The notes below the pieces were generated by a model that worked only from the letters and a program-made list of their open reading frames with translations, was not told the origin of the DNA and did not search any database. From Gracilaria caudata (Eukaryota; Rhodophyta; Florideophyceae; Gracilariales; Gracilariaceae), in contig JASCIV010000093.1 of assembly GCA_030374735.1 (NCBI GenBank), forward strand, positions 1-49,450: a stretch of DNA of 49,450 nucleotides, given 5' to 3'. The position numbers and the translations under genes are program-made. How positions within the stretch are numbered: position 1 is the first letter of the stretch; every line of letters begins with the position of its first letter. Shown one piece after another: positions 20,565-28,574 of this stretch.

Positions 20565-20936
20565 ATGGCAACCTCATCAGTTCTCTACGCTGCCGCAAAG
20601 GAGATCGGAGCAACTTGCGATGCAGAAAATCGGGCGTTCCTGAAGTGCAAGAGTCTTGATGAGGATCCGGCGGCCTGCCTGGACAAGGGCGAAGCCGTAC
20701 AAACATGTGCATTGGGCGTTCTCAAGTCAGCCATGGCCACCTGTGAGCAGACTTTTCAGAGCTACGCGTCTTGTTTGGAGAATCAGATTTCGCAGGAGTA
20801 TATGTTTGAGCGATGCCGGAAGCAGGAGAACGCGTTTGCCGAATGCAGAAACAAAGCCAGGAGTTCTAATTCGGTAGTTGCCACAGCTCCGTCCGAGGGC
20901 ATGAACGGGAAGGATGCCACGCGCCAAGCAGCTTGA
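20565..20936 (+). CDS. NDUFA8: Mitochondrial complex I subunit NDUFA8
   Basis: This is an accessory subunit of respiratory complex I, facing the intermembrane space, 123 residues long. It has four CX9C motifs with exact spacing: C18/C28, C38/C48, C60/C70 and C84/C94, forming two CHCH hairpins. The cores NRAFLKCK, CLDKGEAV, CALGVLK and CRKQENAF match plant NDUFA8 closely. The Cys pairs are expected to be oxidised by the Mia40 pathway on import, so no cleavable presequence is needed. The last 25 residues are polar and look disordered. The gene has no intron. Confidence 0.93.
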   Translation: MATSSVLYAAAKEIGATCDAENRAFLKCKSLDEDPAACLDKGEAVQTCALGVLKSAMATCEQTFQSYASCLENQISQEYMFERCRKQENAFAECRNKARSSNSVVATAPSEGMNGKDATRQAA

Positions 20937-22219
20937 GATTTCGGTTTTCATAAACAGTTCGCGGGCGAACTGTGTTACAATGTGCGAGTAATTTCAGATC
21001 CGTCGACTACATCAAGAGGGAAACTTTGGACTAGCACGCAAAGCCTAGTTGCGCCCTGGATAGTCATGCTTTTAAACATATATCAACGGCTAAAGCATAA
21101 CAAGATCTAGAAACAGACGTACACATAATTTTGAGGCTCTACGACTTCAAGAAGAAAGGCGACGAGGTGTACTGTGTGTATCGTTTTCAACTCTGAAACA
21201 GGACATCAGCATCTCAGTAACCAGTCTTTGCCTTTATTGGTGTTTGTCCACGTTCATAACCATAGGCACATTGTGCACGTTAAACATTCATTACAAGCCT
21301 CCCAAATACCTCCGCTTTCACTCTTTCCCCTTCTGTGTTCCTGTGCTCTTGCGAAGCGACGCAGTTCCATTCCCTGAACCAAACAATGCATATCCTGTAT
21401 CGCAACCCTGATGGGAATCCTCAAGACTTGTGGCTCTGAGACATTACCTACATGAGAGATCTGCGAGGCTTGCATTTCTCTTCAGCGACATCATGACCTC
21501 AATCCATCCATGGGGCAGAGATACCTCTGTAGAACCCTGCTACACTTCAGCAAGAATTGAAATTCCAATAGCGGCTCTGCCGGGTTCAACGCAGCGAGGG
21601 TTAAACAGCTCATCACTCGTTACCGCGACAAGGCTTAATCGCCTCCACTCCGTCGCGACATTTGCGTTCATGTGCACCGCCTTCCTAATACTCATCATAT
21701 GACCAACCGTAGCACTTCCAATATCCCCGCGATAGCTTGGGAAAGCACATTACGATACGGACGTCGATAGGCTCCCATACACAGTAACGATATCGCTTCC
21801 CACCAGACTTTTCGAATTGTTCGTTGTAACCTGCTTAGCGGAGCATGTAATACGAAAGGCCCATTGCTCTCCGTGGACCGCATAAACCCGACCGAAGCGG
21901 GAGCACCACATATCAACGTAGTGATACCGCCCCAACCATACTGTTTTCTACGACCTCATCTAGTGCTTGTCCAGTGCTTACGAAAACATAACTTCAGTTT
22001 CAACACGCCGTGTCTGAGACAGGGACCCTTAGATTGCAGATTTCGATTACAATTGCTGTTAGAAATCCCAGTTATCGACCCGCGAAAGAGAGTGAGTGAG
22101 ACACGAACGAACTAAGCAGAGGTACGCATGGCTTCTGCCCGGCGAAAACATCGTACTACATACGCGTACAATCCACACGGAGTTCATCTTCATACGAAGC
22201 TTCCAGGCGGAGTTCATCT
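20937..22219. other. Convergent intergenic region with a broken minus-strand frame
   Basis: This lies between NDUFA8 and the 3' end of NAA15. On the minus strand one frame stays nearly open from about 21,940 to 21,285, about 215 codons with three internal stops (blocks of about 64, 66, 32 and 41 codons). The predicted pieces look protein-like but match no family I know. It could be a decayed gene, an unrecognised spliced gene, or chance. Confidence 0.3.
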
Positions 22220-22237
22220 TCATACGAAACTTGAACG
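22178..22237. repeat. 30-bp tandem duplication over the NAA15 stop
   Basis: A 21-bp sequence at 22178-22198 recurs exactly at 22208-22228. The second copy contains the NAA15 stop codon (22220-22222), so a same-frame-type TGA also lies 30 bp downstream in the transcript. Confidence 0.85.
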
Positions 22238-25174
22238 GGGATGCACCTTCCGAATACTCTCACTTACCCTGGACAAAACGTCGCTTTTGTACCCTTCCAA
22301 TTTCAATTCGTCCAGCAACCCCTTGCAGAACTTCGCTGTGAGGGTTGTCTCGCCCGAACCATCGCCATCGCTCTGTGCGATGGAATTCACAAAAGCATGA
22401 AGGCTTTCGTCAGCACTTCCCGCTTCCTTCTCACCAGCATTTGCAAGCCACCAAAGTGCCCTTAACGCCCCAACGCGCTTCTCCGCGTTCTTCATGTTCC
22501 GTTCCAAGTATTCTTCTGCATATTGTACCGCCGCTTTACCACCAAGAATATTTCCCTCTGCTTCGTATACAGAGCGTACTATGTCCGAAAATGAATTGCA
22601 AACATCCTTCTTTTGGAGCTCAACGCTTAGCCGCAAAGCCATCATCAAAGTGTGGGGACTTTCAAAGTCTAATCGTTGAGCAGTTCGTACAGCGCGCAAT
22701 GCTTGCAAGTACTTCTTCTTCCGCAAAGACAATTCAAGCGAGAGTTTGTGAGTGACCAGACAATCCGGCAAATATTTCTGGCATTCTCGCATTGCTCTCG
22801 ACGCCGCCTTCAAAAAAGACTGTCCCTTTGGATCCCTTTCGAAGAGATTCCTCACGTGCTCAATACCCTTTGGGTCACTATCCATCCAACCTGGATTACC
22901 CTTCTGCTTGCCTTCATTGGTGCCTTGACTGGTTGATGAATCATTTGCATTGGAATTCGTCGCGTCTGGACCGTTTGCGTGAGATTTGTTAGACGTCTTA
23001 CCACCCCCATGGTATTTTCCCTTCCCAGAGCCCTTCCCAGAGCCCTTTCCGGAGCCTTTCCCGGAGCCTTTCCCGGATCCTCTTCCTCCCCCAGATCCAT
23101 GCTGTGACTTCTTAGCCAACTGCTTCTTTCGTTTCGAGACCGCTTTCTTGCGCTCAGCATCAGTCATATCAGCAAAACCGACAATATCAGCATTCTCTCC
23201 AACATAAGCAAGACGTTCACGGTCAGGCATGTCGTAAAACTTTAGCAGACAGCGCACTAGTCCGGTAGCGCAGCGGGCGTAATAAGGATGGGAACGAATT
23301 GTATCCTCGAATCGCAACAGACTAACGTATGCCCGCAGAGTGACCTTTCGCAAACAATACGAATGGAAGTCAAATTGATCTTCGATCATGTCAGCGAAGT
23401 GACGATCAACTGCTGTAAACTTTTTGAGTGCCTGGGGGAGTTGCCCTTGTCTCATATGTGATTCTGCCGCCGCAAGTTCAAACCACATACATTGCATATC
23501 GTACAATGCCTGCGGTCCGCCCGAATCGCCGTCGCGCGTAAAGAGCCCGACCCATGCCTCTGCCGCTGAGATCCTATCTGCGCGTAAGCCGTACTTAGCG
23601 CATTTTGTGTTAAGATATCTGTCAGCCAAATCCATGTTTCTAGCCTCGTCCGCGACGTCGACAGCACCAGTTAGATCGCCACAATGTTTGAGAATTCGGG
23701 CCTTGACGAGGTAGCATTCTATCGCTGTTGGAGTATGATCGATGGCCTTTTGAATCGTTTCAAGCGCTAGTTCGCGTTGACCCAGCCGATCGTAATGTTG
23801 AGCCAAGAAATGTAAAACCCATAGCAATGTACATGGCGGCTCCTCTTCTACATCATCTTTGTTACCAAGACTTGAACACGCTGCTTGTTGATCAGTGGCT
23901 GGCGGGGTTAGTGGGGGAAGACGGGCATCTTCTTCATGTTCCATGCATTTTCGGTAAGAAGAAAAAAGGTGCCCAAACATGTCCGCCTTTGAAGGGTCAT
24001 CATACAAAGGTTTGACATCAGAGAACAGCGAGGGTATTCCCTTCCTTAGAAATGTGCGAACGTATGCATCTATCCTTGGCAAGAACTGTGGATGCCGGCC
24101 GCTAGGCAGTACGTCAAGGGCAATACGAGACGACGAGCGGCTAAAAGGAAAACTGTTAGCAAGCTGGTCACAAACCTCAAGCGCAGTCTCGATGTCCTCA
24201 TCGATGTGGATGGGTGGAAGAGGTGCAAGCGTGCGGCTCTGAATCAAGGCAACCTTCTTTAGTCCGAACGCTTTTTCATATCCAGAAGAAGAATAGAACG
24301 ACGCATTGGACGCATGTGAACTAACACCATTAGAAGCACGATCGGGGTGGCTAGCGCGAATCTGACAGGCAATGAGAGCTCGGATGTAAACATGATTATC
24401 AGGATTGATGGCGAGCAGCTTGTTGATTTCGGCAGCGGCTTGATCAAAATTGGCTAGTGCGTACAACAAGCGAGCACGGGTTTCTAGCATAGCGAGACGG
24501 TCGACTATTCTATGTCTGTTTTGATCGAGGTGCGAGAGGGCGGCATCATACTCCGCGCTCTCCTCAAGAATGAAGTTTTTGTACAACAACAGTTCTGAAG
24601 TTTCATAACGATCCTCAGGTTCGCTGGATTGCTTAAGTGTTTCTTGGTAGGTGTCGAGGACGGAGACGGCATTCACGTAATTGCCCAGCAGGTGAAAAGA
24701 CAGTGCGAAACCGATCCAGTTATTGCGTTGATTGGGGCGGACAGTGAGCAGGCGTCTGCGCGTGTCCTCTAGCCCGTCGTAATCGCGGATCTGCACTTGC
24801 AACAAGGCGAGATCTCTGAGGATCTGCTGATTATCCTTGTCGTACTTAAGCGCATGGAGGTAGGCCTTCGCGGCTTCTCGGTAATCGCGGTCAGATCGAT
24901 AGAGCAGCCCGTACACATGCCAGCAGATGTGCGAGGTCATGTCCATGCGCAAGCCCTTACGGACAAGCTCGGTGGCCTCGGCCTTCTTCTCCAGGGCGTT
25001 AAGAGTGAGCCCCTTCATGGCGAGCGTCTCGCCATGCTGCGGGAAGCGCTTGAGGACGGTGTCGGCTGCCTTGAGCGCCTTCTTGAGTTGCTTTGTCTCA
25101 TAGAAGCGGACAACGGACTTGAAGAGGTTCTGCTCTTTTGGCGGCAGTAGGTTAGCGGCTTGTTTAGGTGGCAT
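22220..25174 (-). CDS. NAA15: NatA auxiliary subunit NAA15
   Basis: This is the ribosome-anchoring scaffold of the NatA N-terminal acetyltransferase, which binds the catalytic NAA10. The protein has 984 residues, against 866 in human. It begins MPPK and LPPKEQNLFK, followed by a long array of TPR helices; the blocks ALKAADTVLKRFP, HGETLAMKGLTLN and HVYGLLYRSDRDY match NAA15 well. A Lys-rich segment near 700-730 (KKAVSKRKKQLAKK) precedes a low-complexity insert of GSGK repeats and an Asn/Ser linker (about 695-780), which explains much of the extra length. The frame is open for 123 codons upstream of this ATG, but that part overlaps a C/T-rich leader, so 25174 is taken as the start. It is divergent from the Rheb-like gene. 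Confidence 0.92.
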   Translation of the reverse strand: MPPKQAANLLPPKEQNLFKSVVRFYETKQLKKALKAADTVLKRFPQHGETLAMKGLTLNALEKKAEATELVRKGLRMDMTSHICWHVYGLLYRSDRDYREAAKAYLHALKYDKDNQQILRDLALLQVQIRDYDGLEDTRRRLLTVRPNQRNNWIGFALSFHLLGNYVNAVSVLDTYQETLKQSSEPEDRYETSELLLYKNFILEESAEYDAALSHLDQNRHRIVDRLAMLETRARLLYALANFDQAAAEINKLLAINPDNHVYIRALIACQIRASHPDRASNGVSSHASNASFYSSSGYEKAFGLKKVALIQSRTLAPLPPIHIDEDIETALEVCDQLANSFPFSRSSSRIALDVLPSGRHPQFLPRIDAYVRTFLRKGIPSLFSDVKPLYDDPSKADMFGHLFSSYRKCMEHEEDARLPPLTPPATDQQAACSSLGNKDDVEEEPPCTLLWVLHFLAQHYDRLGQRELALETIQKAIDHTPTAIECYLVKARILKHCGDLTGAVDVADEARNMDLADRYLNTKCAKYGLRADRISAAEAWVGLFTRDGDSGGPQALYDMQCMWFELAAAESHMRQGQLPQALKKFTAVDRHFADMIEDQFDFHSYCLRKVTLRAYVSLLRFEDTIRSHPYYARCATGLVRCLLKFYDMPDRERLAYVGENADIVGFADMTDAERKKAVSKRKKQLAKKSQHGSGGGRGSGKGSGKGSGKGSGKGSGKGKYHGGGKTSNKSHANGPDATNSNANDSSTSQGTNEGKQKGNPGWMDSDPKGIEHVRNLFERDPKGQSFLKAASRAMRECQKYLPDCLVTHKLSLELSLRKKKYLQALRAVRTAQRLDFESPHTLMMALRLSVELQKKDVCNSFSDIVRSVYEAEGNILGGKAAVQYAEEYLERNMKNAEKRVGALRALWWLANAGEKEAGSADESLHAFVNSIAQSDGDGSGETTLTAKFCKGLLDELKLEGYKSDVLSRVSESIRKVHPRSSFV
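23018..23086 (-). repeat. 12-bp tandem repeat coding GSGK units
   Basis: About five copies of a 12-bp unit encode Gly-Ser-Gly-Lys within the NAA15 linker. The copies differ by a few silent changes. The repeat is in frame and does not disturb the TPR parts. Confidence 0.8.
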
Positions 25175-25655
25175 TTTGAAGCGGGGAAGGGGATGAGGGG
25201 AGGGAGAGGGGGAGGGAGTTACCAGGGGCAACGGGCGACGAACGAGAAAGGGGCGCAGTGTTCGGACATTGGAAAGCGGATGTCGGCGGCGAACGGGGCA
25301 GGCGCGACACACCGTGCATGGCGCAGCTCCGGCGGAGAGCGCCGTCTTAGAGGAAGACGTGGCAAGGTCCCCGCTACAGCTCTGCAACGCGACGATGTGT
25401 GCGCGTGGCATCCTCGACCACGCGGCCACGGGTGGGTTGTGATGTGTGGCTGCGCGGAACGCAGCCACTGCCAACCGCTGCTGCGCTGGCGGCTGGGCGG
25501 CGTTTTGGACAAAAAGGCACGGGCCGTCGCACCACTCCGCCACCCTCGTCGTTCGAGTCCGCCGCCGTCGTCTTCGCCGTCGCGGCCCGCGCTGCGCCGC
25601 GTAACCCCCCCTTCAACCCCCCATCCCCTCACCCCCTACCCCCGGTGCGCCTTCC
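25175..25655. promoter_or_regulatory. Shared divergent promoter of NAA15 and the Rheb-like gene
   Basis: These 481 bp separate the two starts. Both sides end in a C/T-rich coding-strand leader: about 60 bases before the NAA15 ATG (seen as G/A-rich on the plus strand, 25180-25222) and about 110 bases before the GTPase ATG (25545-25655). No TATA box is evident. The middle is GC-rich. Confidence 0.5.
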
Positions 25656-26426
25656 ATGTCGAACGTCGAGCTGTCCAACCACGAGGCGCCGCCGCCGCCC
25701 GTCCCCCATCTCGCTGCGCAAGCCCTGTCGCCCCCGCCGTCGCTTACCGTCAACGACCCCTACGAAGTGGACTACTATCTGCCACCGCCGCCGCGCAGCC
25801 CGTTCCGCCTCCGCAAGCGCATTGCCGTTCTTGGAGCTCGCGGTGTCGGGAAGAGCGCCGTGGCTATTCAATGTACTAGCGATAGGTTCGAGCCCGAGTA
25901 CATGCCCACCTGCGAGGACTCCTTCCTATGGACTACCGTTGTGGACGGCAATTGCTACGAGGTTACCATCGTCGACACAGACGGCCAGGATGAGTTTCCC
26001 GACTTTGGTCAGCAGTATACTATCGGCATTGATGGCTATATTCTCATGTTCTCCGTGCTCAACGAAAACTCCTTCCACATAATTAAGCGCGTGCACGAGA
26101 AGCTCCTGGACACCCTGGAGGTGCTCAACCGCAAGGGTACCACTGAATTGCCCAGAATTCTTGTCGGCAACCAAGTAGATGAAACTCACGCTCGTCGTGT
26201 GTCGCGGAGGGTAGCCCAGGACTTCGCCGACGAGAACGCTATCCCCTACTACGAAACTTCTGCGCTCACCGGCGAAAACGTTCCGGATGTCTTCGTTCGC
26301 CTTTTGAGAATCATTCATGCCAACCAGTTTGGTTCTTCTGAGTCTTCTGCCAAATCTTCAAAGTCAAAATCAAAGAGTCGACTTTCGCAAACTCAAGACA
26401 ATCCCAATTTTTGCACTGTACAATAG
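25656..26426 (+). CDS. RHEB: Rheb-like small GTPase
   Basis: This Ras-superfamily GTPase has 256 residues, about 70 more than Rheb. A Pro-rich N-terminal extension of about 50 residues precedes the G domain. G1 is GARGVGKS (60-67), with Arg at the position of Ras Gly12, as in Rheb. G3 reads DTDGQDE, where nearly all relatives have DTAGQ. G4 reads NQVD rather than NKxD, and G5 is ETSAL. The stretch YTIGIDGYILMFSV and the following SFHIIKRVHEKLLD are most like Rheb. The tail is Ser/Lys-rich and ends CTVQ, a CAAX box predicted to be farnesylated, so the protein should sit on membranes. Rheb activates TORC1 in other organisms; this role is inferred. A divergent Ras is the alternative. Confidence 0.85.
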   Translation: MSNVELSNHEAPPPPVPHLAAQALSPPPSLTVNDPYEVDYYLPPPPRSPFRLRKRIAVLGARGVGKSAVAIQCTSDRFEPEYMPTCEDSFLWTTVVDGNCYEVTIVDTDGQDEFPDFGQQYTIGIDGYILMFSVLNENSFHIIKRVHEKLLDTLEVLNRKGTTELPRILVGNQVDETHARRVSRRVAQDFADENAIPYYETSALTGENVPDVFVRLLRIIHANQFGSSESSAKSSKSKSKSRLSQTQDNPNFCTVQ

Positions 26427-27532
26427 CAACCATCACATCCTCTAGGCCATCGCGTATCAGAAGATCTTTGTTTTCATTATCATCCCTAACGTTATCTCTT
26501 CCAGCTTCCAAGGATGGTTATTTTTCCTCAAATTGTCTCTGTTTTTGCATTAAAGGCCGTGTACTTTATCCATTGGCGGCAAACCTCTTCATCCTTCTTG
26601 TTAATACCCTCTTTCGCTTTTCCGTATACTTCTAACCAGATTTAGGGGAGTCCGCAAAAAAATATAGAGGAAAACCTCTGCATCTGCGATGTGCGTAGTG
26701 GCACTCACTACGCTCAGCGCCATCAGGTGGCGTATAGAGTGATGGCTGATCCGAGACGCAAGGCACGTTGCAGAAGTGGTGATCTTTCCATTTCTGGATT
26801 CTGTAGCGCGTGTAGATTAGAGGGTGGCATATCGGTAGAGGTTCCCCTAGTACTAGCCGACATTCGATTCAAAAAGTGTTTCCATTGCGCTTTCTGTTGG
26901 AGGTGGGGATCCTTGGGCGCTGTGAAAAGGAAGATCATAACGATAGTTCATTCAATGTGTTGTGCCCATAGCTAGTTGCCGCGCAAGATATGGTGACCCT
27001 GCGCACGTCTGTAGTACTGCACCAGCGAATTTCAAAGTCGGAGTGAGCGTTATCTTTGTAACCCTCGTATCTTGAAAGTTCAAGGCATCACTCCTGAAAA
27101 CTTTCTTCTCGTTCACATCACCATGTTTAGGCTTGTCGTTTCCTTGAACGTTCACTGAAAGGGAGGCGAATTGGCTTCCCATTGCTTTCCCTTCCTGTGA
27201 ACACAGAAACGACAAGCCCAATCTACAATTATGTTGAAACTTTCACATTGAACCGGCAGACGAGAAAGATGATCGACAAAACCTGAAATACTCGATCTTT
27301 TAAAGCGAAAAGTCCTGTGTTTTCGAGTGCTTTCGGACTTCTGGACAAGGCATGGAGTTCGTGCCACGGACAAGAAGCGGATGCGGTCGTCATCTACCAA
27401 GGGTACGAAGGTAGAAAGCATACACATTCAAACGGAGTGTCTCTGCACAGGGCTTTAGCCGATTCGATTCGCAACGTTCCTGCTCAAGAGAGCTTCACGG
27501 CTTCTCATCCGAATGAACTGGGTTAACTAGAA
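26427..27532. other. Intergenic region before TEN1
   Basis: It holds the 3' end of the GTPase transcript and the TEN1 promoter. Frames of up to 94 codons occur on both strands without recognisable similarity. There is no RNA gene that I can support. Confidence 0.4.
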
Positions 27533-28095
27533 ATGGCCGCAGCAGTAAATATGCCAGATATAAAGAGTGGAAAGCTGATGCAAATCCACGAACTAGACGA
27601 CTGGAGTCCAGATGAGCGGCATGGAAATGCCGTGCGAGTAATCGGAAGGTGCGTCGGTAAGGCTAACTGTTGGCGCGATTTCGATATCCATCCTCACACA
27701 AAGCTGCCATTTTTCTTTCTGTGACAGGCTAAAGCGCGTTGAGTTCAGCAAGGAGTTAGTTTTTGTTGAGTACCATGGCAAGCAGCTTGCTGTACATACT
27801 GCTCAAATTGCAGACCCTGTATTCGGTTTGGATCATATTGGAAAGGTGTTCATGTATCTTGGAGAATTGGAGAGATTTGAGAACGAGGTACGTTGAGTCC
27901 TGGGCAGGGTGTGTTCTGTGGATGCCCAATCTGTCTAACAGGAGATATTCTTTGAACTGAAAATAGCTGCTCTTAAGGGCAAGGATTGCTAAAGAAATGA
28001 AGGGCGTGGATATGGATCTATACGATAGATGCCTGAAGATCAGGAGGGACTTTGACAAGAATGTCCTAGACGCCACCGAGCGGAAGAATGGCTAG
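27533..28095 (+). CDS. TEN1: CST complex subunit TEN1 (three exons)
   Basis: The gene is split: exons 27533-27648, 27728-27887 and 27967-28095 join to 134 codons plus stop, close to human TEN1 (123 residues) and plant TEN1. TEN1 is a small OB-fold protein that works with STN1 and CTC1 at telomeres and in lagging-strand synthesis. Family-like parts are KLMQIHELDDW and AVRVIGR in exon 1 and VFMYLGELERFE in exon 2. The C-terminal block has LLRARIAKEMKGVDMDLYDR and then LKIRRDF in exon 3, matching the plant TEN1 helix (ARxxxxVDGIDLNLY). Frames join cleanly at both junctions (phase 2, then phase 0), and the joined protein is much more TEN1-like than any single frame. RPA3 has a similar C-terminal helix and is the main alternative, but the N-terminal block favours TEN1. 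Confidence 0.82.
27649..27727 (+). other. Intron 1 of TEN1 (79 nt)
   Basis: The donor is AG|GTGCGT and the acceptor TGACAG|G, preceded by a T/C-rich tract (about 27709-27722). Splicing restores an Arg codon across the junction. Unspliced, the frame would end at the TGA at 27722. Confidence 0.8.
27888..27966 (+). other. Intron 2 of TEN1 (79 nt)
   Basis: The donor is GAG|GTACGT and the acceptor AAATAG|CTG. A CTAAC branch-like motif lies at 27935-27939, 27 nt before the acceptor. The nearer CAG at 27939-27941 would lead to a stop. The length equals that of intron 1. Confidence 0.78.
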
Positions 28096-28574
28096 TCGTG
28101 ATGACTATATGAAGTCTCTTGCTATCCATGTGCCCAATTCAAAAGATATCAGAGCGAATCAAGTTGAAGAACAGGTTATATGCTACCATCGTAAGAATTG
28201 TGCGCAAAGAACTCGATGTTCAGTCAGTAAGTGTATATATTAAGGTTGGGCAACGTCGTCAAGAACCACCTCTACAAAGTATTCGGGATACATGCCCTGT
28301 GATCTATCAGACGATATGATATAGAATGTTACGCTACCTATGATTGTACAGATTAGTGACAAGGCTGAAAACTTCACAGCTGGATCGAAAAGCTGACTGC
28401 GAGGTATAGGTATTCTAACACTTGAGAGACTCCTAACCTCTTAATATGTTGATTAAGACTGAAAAGTTGAAGCACCCTCACATCTCTCTTACTGGAGGTC
28501 TCGATTGGTTTGAATTCTAACCATGATCTTCAAATCATCCAAACCACGAAACAACCAATTTCAAACCTTCCATC
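28096..28574. other. Convergent intergenic region TEN1/formin
   Basis: AT-rich, with no gene recognised. A 66-codon frame at 28119-28319 has no known match. It should hold both 3' ends. Confidence 0.4.
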
